DNA from: Mycobacterium kubicae
GTDB lineage: Bacteria > Actinomycetota > Actinomycetes > Mycobacteriales > Mycobacteriaceae
DNA length: 64,000 bases
Assembly (NCBI RefSeq): GCF_015689175.1
Contig: NZ_CP065047.1
Location: 4,464,001-4,528,000 of the forward strand
Reading direction: 5' to 3'
Every line of letters starts with the position of its first letter. Position 1 is the stretch's first letter. The position numbers were made by a program, and so were the translations under genes. The notes beneath the pieces were generated by a model. The model searched no databases. It was not told the DNA's origin and worked only from the letters and a program-made list of their open reading frames with translations. Of this stretch, positions 16,978 to 26,385 are shown one piece after another.

Positions 16978-19900
16978 TGGAAACCGCACCGCTAAAGTCC
17001 TTCGCCACATGGGCGCGCACCGCTCTTATTCGCGAAGTCACCGCGCGCATCGCCGTAGTGCTCGGACCGGCGTCACCGGAGAGAGTCGAGCAGCCCAAAG
17101 CTGTTGCAGCCCTGGAGCAGGCGGTCAACACGGCCGGCGGTGGCGACAAGGGCCGTTCGGCGGTGGCAGATCGGGTCGCCTACACCTGGTTTAACCGGAT
17201 CATCGCTCTGCGGTTCATGGATTCCAACGGGTGCACCGGAATTGGAGTCGTCTCACCCCCAGTGGGGGTTGGCGCTGGCCAGCCGGAGATCCTAGCCGAG
17301 GCCAAGCGCGGCAACATTGATTCTGAGGTGGTCAGTCAGAAGACGCGCGACGCAATCACGGGGCTGCTCAACGGAACCCGCCGCAGCGACGACCCACAGG
17401 GCGAGGCCTACGCGCTGTTGCTCACCGAGTACTGCCGCCGCTGGAACCGCGCTATGCCTTTCATGTTCGAGCGCGAGGGCGACTTCACCGAGTTGCTCAT
17501 CCCGGCCAACCTGCTCGCAGACGACTCAGTGCTGAACCGAGCGGTGCACGTTCTGACAAAGGACGTGTGCCAGGACGTCGAGGTGATTGGCTGGCTTTAC
17601 CAGTTCTACATCTCGGAGCGAAAAGCCGAAGTCTTCGCTGGCATCAAGAAGGGGAGGAAGGTCGACGCATCCGGAATTCCCGCTGCCACAGAACTTTTTA
17701 CGCCACACTGGATAGTGCGCTACCTGGTGGAGAACTCACTCGGGCGGCTATGGATGCTCAACCGCCCTACGTCTCGGCTTGTCGACCAGATGGAGTACTA
17801 CATCGAACCCGTCGATGAGGAGACCGACTTCCTCAGAATCACCAGCCCCGAGGAACTCACGGTCATCGACCCGGCTTGTGGATCCGGGCACATGCTTACA
17901 TATGCCTTCGATCTGCTCTACGCGATGTATGAGGAAGAGGGCTACTCGCCGTCGGAGATCCCCGGACTGATTCTGACCAATAACCTCTACGGCACCGAGA
18001 TCGACCCGCGAGCCGGCGCGCTGGCCGCCTTCGCCGTGACCATGAAGGCCCGTGCAAAGCAGCGGACGTTCTTCAGCAAGCGGGTCGAACCCAACATCTG
18101 CGCAATCGAGCCGATTTCGTTCCGTCCCGATGAGCTTGATTTCTTGGTGACACCCGGCGGCGACGGCCTTGCTGAAGTCGTCTTCTGGAATCAGTTCACG
18201 AAGGCTGAGACGCTCGGCTCGCTTATTCGCCCCAATGACGCCGTGACCGCGCGCCTCGCGCGCCACCTGGAGACGCTCCACGACGGCGGAGACCTGCTCA
18301 AGGCAGACGTGATCGAGCGGGCCAAGCGGGTCCTCGCCCAGGCTGAGTACCTTACGCGGCGCTATTCTGTAATGGTTGCGAATCCTCCCTACATGGGATC
18401 TCGGAACATGCAGGCTTCATTAAAGCTCGAGCTTGAAAAGGCGTATCCTGACGGGAAGTCCGATCTCTACGCCGCGTTTATTTTTCGCGGTCTGGACTTA
18501 CTCGACTCGGGCGGCGTTCTGGCCATGATCACGATGCAATCATGGATGTTCCTAAAGAGTTATGAGAATCTCCGACGACATATACTGTCTAGCGGACGCA
18601 TCTCTTCGATGCTTCACTTAGGCGCGAGGGCATTTCAAACTATCGGTGGCGAGGTTGTTTCCACCACCACGTTCACAATAAGCAAGGGCCCGAATCATAA
18701 TCGTGGAGTTTTTGTTCGGCTAGTGGACCTGAGCTCACAGTTGACTAAGAGTGACGGAGCGAAGCATGCGATTGGCCTCAGATCGGCGAGCCCGCGGGTG
18801 CATTACTTGTCCGGCATCGATTTCGACCACTTCCCGGGAAGCATCATCGCTTACTGGCTCCCCAAGTCCTTGAGAGACTTATTTGTCAAATGCAAGGCAC
18901 TTCGGGAAATCGCGGACCCGCGTAAAGGGCTCGATACTGGTAACAACGACCGCTTTATTCGCTATTGGTGGGAAGTTGGATCTCAGCACTCGAGCTACGA
19001 TCGAACTGATCTCAAATCTGCGGAAGAAAGTGGGGCTAAATGGTTCCCGTATAACAAGGGTGGAGATTCTAGAAAGTGGTATGGAAATCACTTGTTCGTT
19101 GTGAACTGGGCGCACAATGGTTTGGAAATTAGGGAATTTGGGACAGAAGCCGGCGGCACGCCTCGCTCAGCGATTCGCAACCCATCCTACTATTTCTCCC
19201 CTTCCATCTCTTGGTCTGACGTTGGAGGACTGGCCTTCCGTTCATACCCACAAGGCTTTATTCATGACAATAAGGGGCCGTCGGTCTTTTCGGCAGATGC
19301 TCGGATTACTGCGTCGCTGTTGGCTTATCTAAACTCACCCCTCGCGGCCGAACTGCTATCGGCGATAGCTCCCACGATGAGCACGCAAGTTGGCGATGTA
19401 GCCATCCTGCCCGCGCGACAGGCGGATACCTTTACTGACTTGACTAATACCCTCGTTGAAGTGTCTCGCTCCGACTGGGACTCCTTCGAAACTTCCTGGA
19501 ACTTTAAAGCATTCCCGCTTGTGTGCGGTGTGCGCGAGGCGGCGCTTAGCGCGTTGGTAGCTGAGCATCTGCGTAGGTGGGAGCAATTCTCTCGTAAGCA
19601 GCAAGCGCTTGAAAGTAAGAGCAACGAGCTAGTCGCTGCTCTCTATGGAGTGATGGGTGAGATTGATACAGAAGTGACGTTGGATCGAGTCTCGCTTGGA
19701 CGAAACGCCGCGTTCATATACGGCCCCGGGCTATCCGAAGGAGAGTGTTCAAAACGGTCAACGTGTGAACTGATCAAGGAACTGATCTCCTACGCCGTGG
19801 GTTGCATGTTCGGCCGCTACAGCCTCGACGAGCCCGGGCTGATCCTCGCTGACCGGAGCACGACGTTGCAGGACTACCTCACTAAGGTGCCGGCGCCTAC

Positions 19901-20495
19901 CTTCACACCGGACGCGGACAACGTCTTACCCGTCGTGGACGGCGACTGGTTTGAGGACGACATCGTCGCGGGATTCCGCCGCTTCCTCCGAGTTGCTTTC
20001 GGGGAGCAGCACTTCGAGGAAAATCTTCGGTTCGTCGCCGACTCGCTCGGGGTGAAGGACATACGCGACTACTTCCTCAAGTCCTTTTACAAGGACCACG
20101 TCCAGCGCTACAAGAAGCGCCCCATCTACTGGCTCTTCTCAAGCCCCAAGGGTTCTTTCAACGCGCTCATCTACATGCACCGCTACACGCCATCGACGGT
20201 CTCGACGGTTCTAAACGAGTACCTGCGCGAGTTCAACGCCAAGCTGGAATCCAGCCTCCAGCATCAGGAGCGCCTTGCTGCGGGCGGTGGCACTTCTCGT
20301 CAACAGGCGGCGGCGCAGAAGGAAGCGGATCGGCTGCGCAAGGTACTGCTGGAGCTTGATGAGTACGAGCACGACGTTCTTTACCCGTTGGCGTCGCAGC
20401 AGATTTCGATCGATCTGGACGACGGTGTGAAGGTGAACTATCCGAAGTTCGGCGCTGCTCTGAAGAAGATTCCCGGCCTGGAAGCAAGCGAATGA
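16977..20495 (+). CDS. pglX: BREX-1 adenine-specific DNA methyltransferase PglX
   Basis: The 1172-residue product is a class I adenine methyltransferase with DPACGSGH (residues 298-305, AdoMet site) and NPPY (469-472, catalytic). PglX marks one strand of a non-palindromic host site and is also needed for exclusion of unmarked phage DNA. The segment after NPPY, roughly nucleotides 18361-19760, is clearly more A/T-rich than the rest: line 19021-19080 has 28 G+C in 60, whereas 17461-17520 has 38. This is where target recognition would be expected. The ATG overlaps the brxC stop by one base and the stop overlaps pglZ by ATGA. The frame is open throughout. Confidence 0.94.
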   Translation: METAPLKSFATWARTALIREVTARIAVVLGPASPERVEQPKAVAALEQAVNTAGGGDKGRSAVADRVAYTWFNRIIALRFMDSNGCTGIGVVSPPVGVGAGQPEILAEAKRGNIDSEVVSQKTRDAITGLLNGTRRSDDPQGEAYALLLTEYCRRWNRAMPFMFEREGDFTELLIPANLLADDSVLNRAVHVLTKDVCQDVEVIGWLYQFYISERKAEVFAGIKKGRKVDASGIPAATELFTPHWIVRYLVENSLGRLWMLNRPTSRLVDQMEYYIEPVDEETDFLRITSPEELTVIDPACGSGHMLTYAFDLLYAMYEEEGYSPSEIPGLILTNNLYGTEIDPRAGALAAFAVTMKARAKQRTFFSKRVEPNICAIEPISFRPDELDFLVTPGGDGLAEVVFWNQFTKAETLGSLIRPNDAVTARLARHLETLHDGGDLLKADVIERAKRVLAQAEYLTRRYSVMVANPPYMGSRNMQASLKLELEKAYPDGKSDLYAAFIFRGLDLLDSGGVLAMITMQSWMFLKSYENLRRHILSSGRISSMLHLGARAFQTIGGEVVSTTTFTISKGPNHNRGVFVRLVDLSSQLTKSDGAKHAIGLRSASPRVHYLSGIDFDHFPGSIIAYWLPKSLRDLFVKCKALREIADPRKGLDTGNNDRFIRYWWEVGSQHSSYDRTDLKSAEESGAKWFPYNKGGDSRKWYGNHLFVVNWAHNGLEIREFGTEAGGTPRSAIRNPSYYFSPSISWSDVGGLAFRSYPQGFIHDNKGPSVFSADARITASLLAYLNSPLAAELLSAIAPTMSTQVGDVAILPARQADTFTDLTNTLVEVSRSDWDSFETSWNFKAFPLVCGVREAALSALVAEHLRRWEQFSRKQQALESKSNELVAALYGVMGEIDTEVTLDRVSLGRNAAFIYGPGLSEGECSKRSTCELIKELISYAVGCMFGRYSLDEPGLILADRSTTLQDYLTKVPAPTFTPDADNVLPVVDGDWFEDDIVAGFRRFLRVAFGEQHFEENLRFVADSLGVKDIRDYFLKSFYKDHVQRYKKRPIYWLFSSPKGSFNALIYMHRYTPSTVSTVLNEYLREFNAKLESSLQHQERLAAGGGTSRQQAAAQKEADRLRKVLLELDEYEHDVLYPLASQQISIDLDDGVKVNYPKFGAALKKIPGLEASE

Positions 20496-22987
20496 GCGAA
20501 ATCGGTACAGTCCGACCGCATCTGGAGCGCCGCTTCGAGGACTACCGCGTCGTGTTCTGGCACGACCCCAAGGGTCAATACGCAGGGGACCTAGACAATC
20601 TTGAGCTGTCGGGCGTGCAGACGATCCGAGTTGCCAACAATGAATACGGCGTCAAGAACCGCTTACTGCACGATGAGCCCACGAGCAAGTTCCTCGTCTA
20701 TCGCTCGGGACTGATTCCTGCCGGCGTAGGGAACTGGTTGTTGGATCTGGAATTGGCTTACGGAGTCTTCACAGCAGACCGCACGTCGTTGGTCGCTCAA
20801 GATCTCGGGCTCACCGCCGAGGGCATCGACGAGGTCGTCCGATCCCACGACAAGTTCTTCAACGCCACCAAGCGAGTCCAGAGTTTAAAGGCGCTCCTGA
20901 CCCCCGAGGACGATGCGGACAAGCTTCGAGCGAAGATCACCGCCGTGGTGCTCGGGCAGCGTGAGCACAGTCTTCTAGAGATCACTCGCGCATTGCTGAT
21001 TGAGAACGCCAAGGGGCAGCGAACCAAGTACGACGCACTCGTCGACTACGGGTTGGACGAATTCTACTGGCGTGGTGTTGCTTCCATCTACGGTTACCAG
21101 TCTTCGTCACCAAGTGTCGATGACTTTGTGCTGTGGATCTTCCGTAAGGCGGCTGAGGGATTCAAATCGGATCGACCCGGCGGCCTCCAAAACATTCAGC
21201 TTGACTTTGACAGCCTCCGGAACAACAGGCGCAGCCAGGAAGCTTTCGTCACCCTAGCCAAACGTGCGGCCCGAGACCTCGACTATGCCTCGTCTATTGA
21301 AGATGTCAGCTTCCGCGACCTCGTATCTATCGACATCTTCGAGGAGACCGATCAGAAGATCATCAGTGATCTGGCTCGCGCGGTGGCCGAGCAGACCATT
21401 TCGGCGCGCGATGTCGCGGAAGTTGTACGGGCACGGCAGAGCAGCGTATGGATCGACGGCTATCGCCAGCTGTATATCGCGATCGCGAGTGCATCAGAGT
21501 TGCTGACCGACCTGGCGTCTCTCGACCTCACGGCGCCGTCGTTCGACGATGCGCTTGAACGCTACCGACGGGAGTGGTTCCGCATCGACCAACTCTACCG
21601 CCAGTTCACGTTCGCCTACCGAAATTATGAAGGCCCTCACCCGCTTGGACCATTGCGCGAGCAGGTCGAGAAGAGATACACCAACAAGTTCGTCTACGAA
21701 CTCGGCAACGCCTGGCAACAGCAGGTTGACGCAGCGGACAAGTGGACCTCAGCCGTACTGCGTCCGCAGACCTCCTTCTATGCCGACTACATCGAGCCAT
21801 TGGTGCGCGATGGCGACAAGAAGGCCGTTGTCATCGTCTCCGATGCGCTTCGGTACGAAGCGGCCGAGGAACTCCGCTCACGCATCCGTAAGGAGGATCG
21901 TTTCGACGCCTCACTTGACGCGGTCTTGGGCGTGCTGCCGAGCTACACGCAACTCGGAATGGCAGCGCTGCTTCCGCATTCGACGTTGAAGCACGCACCA
22001 GATGCGAAGGCGGTCCTGGTGGATGACCAGCCCACGAATGGAACCGCCTTCCGCCGCAAAATCCTTGAAAGCGTGGGCGGTTCAGCGATCCAGGCCGAGG
22101 ACTTCAAGGCCCTGAGCGCAGACGAGCGCCGGGAACTTTACAAGGCCAATCGGGTCCTATACGTCTACCACAACCGCATCGACGCCACCGGAGACAAGCC
22201 GGGCACGGAGCGTCAGGTCTTTGAGTCGGTCGAGGACACGCTGCGCGACATTGTCGACCTCGTGAAAAAGCTCGCCAGCGCCAACGCCACAAACATCTTC
22301 ATCACGGCCGACCATGGATTCCTGTTCCAAGACGAAGCCCTCGCTGACTCGTTCTTTCTCTCGACACAGCCCCACGGCGATGACATCAAGGCCATCAACC
22401 GTCGCTTCGTGCTCGGGCACGGCCTGAAGGTCGATACTGCCTTCACTACGTTCAACTCCGTGCAGCTTGGGCTCGACAGTGATCTGGAGGTACAGATCCC
22501 TAAGTCAATCCATCGTCTCCGCCTCGCCGGCGGTGGCTCGCGATTCGTCCACGGTGGCGCCACACTTCAGGAAATCGTCGTGCCGGTTCTCGCTGTCAAC
22601 AAGAAGCGCAGGAGCGACACTCGTCTCGTCAACGTCGAGGTGTGGCCGGAGTCCGACAAGATCACCACAGGGCAGGTTGTTGTTCGCTTGTTCCAGTCCG
22701 AGCCGGTGAGTGAGAAGGTACAGCCGCGTAGGGTTCGTGCGGGCCTCTACGCTGGCGAGGCATTGATCTCCAACCAGATCGAGATGACCTTCGACCAGAT
22801 GTCGTCCGACAAGCGTGATCGCTACCAGAGCGCTCACATGCTGCTGAGCCAGGACGCCAACGACTACAACAACCGCGCGGTCGAGTTCCGGCTGGAAGAG
22901 CGCATCCCCAACACCAACCAGTGGCGCATCTACGCCAAGGCGATGTACACGCTCAAGCGTTCCTTCGCCACGGACTTCGACTTCTAA
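20492..22987 (+). CDS. pglZ: BREX-1 protein PglZ (alkaline phosphatase superfamily)
   Basis: The 831-residue product has a helical N-terminal half and a C-terminal PglZ domain. VIVSDALRYEAAEEL near residue 448 and FITADHGFLFQ near residue 605 are the metal-binding motifs of the alkaline-phosphatase fold. PglZ is the hallmark of BREX and is needed together with PglX; metal-dependent nuclease or phosphatase activity has been proposed for the family. RFVHGGATLQEIVVPVL near residue 690 is another typical PglZ stretch. The start overlaps pglX by 4 nt. A 12-bp gap to brxL contains its ribosome binding site. Confidence 0.93.
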   Translation: MSEIGTVRPHLERRFEDYRVVFWHDPKGQYAGDLDNLELSGVQTIRVANNEYGVKNRLLHDEPTSKFLVYRSGLIPAGVGNWLLDLELAYGVFTADRTSLVAQDLGLTAEGIDEVVRSHDKFFNATKRVQSLKALLTPEDDADKLRAKITAVVLGQREHSLLEITRALLIENAKGQRTKYDALVDYGLDEFYWRGVASIYGYQSSSPSVDDFVLWIFRKAAEGFKSDRPGGLQNIQLDFDSLRNNRRSQEAFVTLAKRAARDLDYASSIEDVSFRDLVSIDIFEETDQKIISDLARAVAEQTISARDVAEVVRARQSSVWIDGYRQLYIAIASASELLTDLASLDLTAPSFDDALERYRREWFRIDQLYRQFTFAYRNYEGPHPLGPLREQVEKRYTNKFVYELGNAWQQQVDAADKWTSAVLRPQTSFYADYIEPLVRDGDKKAVVIVSDALRYEAAEELRSRIRKEDRFDASLDAVLGVLPSYTQLGMAALLPHSTLKHAPDAKAVLVDDQPTNGTAFRRKILESVGGSAIQAEDFKALSADERRELYKANRVLYVYHNRIDATGDKPGTERQVFESVEDTLRDIVDLVKKLASANATNIFITADHGFLFQDEALADSFFLSTQPHGDDIKAINRRFVLGHGLKVDTAFTTFNSVQLGLDSDLEVQIPKSIHRLRLAGGGSRFVHGGATLQEIVVPVLAVNKKRRSDTRLVNVEVWPESDKITTGQVVVRLFQSEPVSEKVQPRRVRAGLYAGEALISNQIEMTFDQMSSDKRDRYQSAHMLLSQDANDYNNRAVEFRLEERIPNTNQWRIYAKAMYTLKRSFATDFDF

Positions 22988-22999
22988 AGGAGTGCAGTA

Positions 23000-25126
23000 A
23001 TGGGCGAAGTCAGTGAGATCAGCGAAGTGGTGACCGATGAAGCGGGTCGCGATATGCCGCCGACTCCGACGGCACTCGACCATAAGATCAACCAGCACTT
23101 CGCAGGCGTGGTCGTCCGCAAAGACTTAGTCAAGGCGGTCAAGGGTAACGCTATCGTGCCCACGTACGTGTTGGAGTACCTGCTTGGTCAGTACGCCGCC
23201 TCCGACGACGAAGCCACCATCCAGGCGGGCATCGACGCAGTCCGCCAAATCCTGGCTGATCACTACGTTCATCGGAATCAGTCCGAGCTGGTGAAATCAA
23301 CGATCCGCGAGCGGGGCCGCCACAAGATCATCGACAAGGTCACCGTCACCCTCAATGACAAGGACGACGTTTATGAGGCCACGTTTGCCAACCTCGGCAT
23401 CAAACAGGTTGTCGTCGATCCAGCCACGATCACGGCCCACCCGAAGCTCCTCGTCGGCGGCGTGTGGTGCATCTGCGATATCGAGTACTTCCACACCGAC
23501 AACCCACGCACCGTGCCGTGGATCCTCGGTTCGATCAAGCCAATTCAGCTGTCCAACTTCGACTTCGCAGGCTACGTCGCTGCGCGCAAAGAGTTTTCGA
23601 CTGACGAATGGATCGATCTGCTGATCCAGTCGATCGGGTTCAACCCAGAGTTGTTCGGCCGTCGCGCGAAGCTTATCCAGCTTGTTCGCCTCATTCCTTT
23701 CGTCGAGCGCAACTACAACCTCGTCGAGCTCGGGCCGAAGGGCACCGGCAAGTCTCACATCTTCTCGGAGTTCTCGCCTCACGGCATGCTCATCTCCGGC
23801 GGAGAAGTCACTGTTCCCAAGCTTTTCGTCAACAACTCCAACGGCCGCATCGGACTAGTCGGCTACTGGGACGTTGTTGCCTTCGACGAGTTCGCGGGCA
23901 AAAAGAAGCGCGCCGACAAGGCGCTCGTGGACATCATGAAGAACTACATGGCGAACAAGACGTTCTCCCGCGGTGTTGAGACTCTCGGCGCCGAAGCATC
24001 AATGGTGTTCGTCGGCAACACTTCTCACAACGTCCCGTTCATGCTCAAGCACTCCGACCTTTTCGACGAGCTGCCCGAGAGCTACCACGACTCGGCCTAC
24101 CTCGATAGACTGCACTTCTACATCCCCGGATGGGAAGTCGACACCATCCGCGGCGAGATGTTCTCCAACGGTTACGGATTCGTAGTGGACTACATCGCCG
24201 AAGTCCTCAAGTCCATGCGCAACACGGACTACTCCGACCGCTATCAGCAGCACTTCACTCTTGGTTCCGACATCTCCACCCGTGACCGCGACGGCATCCA
24301 CAAGACGTTCTCCGGCCTGATGAAGATTCTCTACCCAGCAGGGGAAGCGACGAAAGAGGAGATCGAGGAGATCCTCCGGTTCGCGATCGAGGGCCGCAAG
24401 CGCGTTAAGGACCAGATCTTGCGCATCGACACCACGATGGCGGACGTGAAGTTCGGCTACCTCGACGAAGGCGGCGAATGGCATGCAGTTACCACGCTCG
24501 AAGAGGACGAGTACCCCGCTTATTACCACCCTCACCAGTCTGAGGACACGACTACCGACGATTCCTCGGCAGATGAAACGACCAAGCCCGAGATCTCCAC
24601 GGCCACGGCGCCTTCAGGGCCAGCTCCGCTCTATGAAGGGCATCGTGAGTTCCAGGAGAATCAGCGCGGCGTTTCCTACGAGGCGCTGCTGCTCCCGTAC
24701 CTCCGTGGTGCAAGCGAGATCACCATCGTCGACCCCTACATCCGCGCCCCGCACCAGGGGCGCAACCTCGTCGACCTGCTCGCGCTGCTGGCCTCAGCGA
24801 AAGACCCCGCCGAAGAGATCTCGGTGACGTTGATAACCAAGGAAGACAAACCCGAGTACGAACAACAGCAACTGTTGATGCTCAAGGCCATTCAAGACGG
24901 CGCGGCATCGGTTGGGATTAAGTTCAGCGTCCAGTGGGACAGCAGCATTCACGACCGTTCTATCCGCACTGACACCGGTTGGAAGATCCTGCTGGGACGA
25001 GGCCTGGACATCTTCCAAAAGGGATCCGGTAGCCAGTTCGACATCGGCGCCCGCCGGCAGGAGTTCAGGCAGGTCGTCGCTTTCGGGGTCACCTACATCC
25101 GCGACGCCTCACTGGTTTTGTCATGA
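23000..25126 (+). CDS. brxL: BREX Lon-like AAA+ protein BrxL with MIT_C-like C-terminal domain
   Basis: The 708-residue product opens with the BrxL N-terminal domain (NQHFAGVVVRKDLVK, VPTYVLEYLLGQY) and then a AAA+ core with GPKGTGKS near residues 246-253 and VVAFDEFAG as Walker B. AAGGAG lies about 8 nt before the ATG. After an acidic, disordered-looking linker (about 515-545) comes a separate domain of about 160 residues. EITIVDPYIRAPHQGRNLVD, HDRSIRTDTGWKILLGRGLD and IFQKG match the phospholipase D-like MIT_C domain known from MITD1. I do not see a recognisable Lon-type Ser-Lys protease segment. BrxL is a DNA-binding, motor-like part of type I BREX. The stop overlaps the SIR2 gene (ATGA). 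Confidence 0.88.
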   Translation: MGEVSEISEVVTDEAGRDMPPTPTALDHKINQHFAGVVVRKDLVKAVKGNAIVPTYVLEYLLGQYAASDDEATIQAGIDAVRQILADHYVHRNQSELVKSTIRERGRHKIIDKVTVTLNDKDDVYEATFANLGIKQVVVDPATITAHPKLLVGGVWCICDIEYFHTDNPRTVPWILGSIKPIQLSNFDFAGYVAARKEFSTDEWIDLLIQSIGFNPELFGRRAKLIQLVRLIPFVERNYNLVELGPKGTGKSHIFSEFSPHGMLISGGEVTVPKLFVNNSNGRIGLVGYWDVVAFDEFAGKKKRADKALVDIMKNYMANKTFSRGVETLGAEASMVFVGNTSHNVPFMLKHSDLFDELPESYHDSAYLDRLHFYIPGWEVDTIRGEMFSNGYGFVVDYIAEVLKSMRNTDYSDRYQQHFTLGSDISTRDRDGIHKTFSGLMKILYPAGEATKEEIEEILRFAIEGRKRVKDQILRIDTTMADVKFGYLDEGGEWHAVTTLEEDEYPAYYHPHQSEDTTTDDSSADETTKPEISTATAPSGPAPLYEGHREFQENQRGVSYEALLLPYLRGASEITIVDPYIRAPHQGRNLVDLLALLASAKDPAEEISVTLITKEDKPEYEQQQLLMLKAIQDGAASVGIKFSVQWDSSIHDRSIRTDTGWKILLGRGLDIFQKGSGSQFDIGARRQEFRQVVAFGVTYIRDASLVLS

Positions 25127-26385
25127 CGGACCTACGCGTCAACGGCGTTCGCCACAGGCCAGTGCTCGGCAGTCAGGCGGACGGCCCCACGACAGACCGG
25201 CTGCGCACAATCGTCCAGGACTCACACCTCAACTTCCTGATCGGCGCTGGTACCCCCTGCCCCTTTTTCGGGCTCCTTGGCAACATCGAAGAGGCACTCA
25301 CTGACCTTGTAGACGCCGATGCCAGTGCTGAAGCCAAGGAGGTCGTTCGCGCGTCGATCCAGGCCTACTTCTTCGAGGAGGTCTTGGCCCCGAACCTCAA
25401 GGTAATTGAGCGCACAGCTGAAACCGAGACGGTCCTGACTTCATACGCACGCTTCCTGAGGACCATCAACCGGATTCTTCTCAAGCGCCACAGCTCGGTC
25501 CTTGCCAAGCAGGCCAACATCTTCACCACGAACGTCGACATGCTGTTCGAGGTCGCCTTCGAGCAGCTGGGGATTGACTTCAGCGACGGTTTCAGCGGGA
25601 AGATACGCCCCCGCTTCGATCTAGGAGACTTCAGCACTTTGCGGTTCCGGATGGCCAGCCGGTTCGAGCAGCGGTCCGAAGTTCCGGTCTTCAACCTTGT
25701 GAAGCTCCATGGCTCGGCGGGCTGGCTGCAGGAGCAACGGTCACCGACAAAGGTGGAAATCCTGTTCGATCACGGCCTGAGTCTCGTGTCTGAGGTTCAG
25801 ACCGCGCTTGTCGCCGCGAGGGACGACCTGATTCCGATCGCTAGAGCCGATTCAGTCGACGCGCCCGCACTGCTCGCGAGAGTCCCTGACGGTGCAGCGC
25901 CCAACTCCATCACGGCTTTCAGGGCGGCGTACGACAGGCTTGGCATCGTCAATCCAGACAAGCAAAAGTTCGCCACGACTGTGCTCAACGAGACCTACTA
26001 CGAACTAATCCGCCGTTTTGCGAATGAATTGGAGAAGGAGAATAGTGTCCTCTTCGTCCATGGATTCTCGTTTCGTGACGAGCATCTTCGGGACGTGGTA
26101 GTCAGGGCAGCCCGGGCAAACCCGACGCTTCTTGTGATCGTCTTCTGCTACTCACGCAACGGCCTAGAAGACTACCAGGAGCTCATTCCCGAGCATGACA
26201 TCAAGAACGGCAACATACAGTTCGTGGCACCTTCAGAGCCGGCGGATGGGGACGAGCGCAAGGCTTCTTTGGATGTGGTCACCGACGACTACTTCGCACC
26301 CATCGTCGCCGACAAGTTCCCCGAGCCCGATCAGCGAATCGAACTCGACATCCGCCTCCCCAACGAAGAGTGGAACGGTGTTTGA
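25123..26385 (+). CDS. SIR2-like NADase-type protein of a SIR2-HerA pair
   Basis: The 420-residue product has SIR2 signature elements: GAGTP at residues 41-45 (NAD-binding loop), FTTNVD at 134-139, and LHGS at 195-198 with the likely catalytic His196. The order and spacing fit the 'SIR2_2' defence family, whose members degrade NAD+ on phage infection. A C-terminal Rossmann-like LFVHGFSFRDEHLRD segment is also typical. Its start overlaps brxL by ATGA and its end overlaps the HerA-like ATPase by 8 nt. The pair therefore looks like a SIR2-HerA system embedded in the BREX transcription unit. NAD depletion is inferred from the family. Confidence 0.88.
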   Translation: MTDLRVNGVRHRPVLGSQADGPTTDRLRTIVQDSHLNFLIGAGTPCPFFGLLGNIEEALTDLVDADASAEAKEVVRASIQAYFFEEVLAPNLKVIERTAETETVLTSYARFLRTINRILLKRHSSVLAKQANIFTTNVDMLFEVAFEQLGIDFSDGFSGKIRPRFDLGDFSTLRFRMASRFEQRSEVPVFNLVKLHGSAGWLQEQRSPTKVEILFDHGLSLVSEVQTALVAARDDLIPIARADSVDAPALLARVPDGAAPNSITAFRAAYDRLGIVNPDKQKFATTVLNETYYELIRRFANELEKENSVLFVHGFSFRDEHLRDVVVRAARANPTLLVIVFCYSRNGLEDYQELIPEHDIKNGNIQFVAPSEPADGDERKASLDVVTDDYFAPIVADKFPEPDQRIELDIRLPNEEWNGV

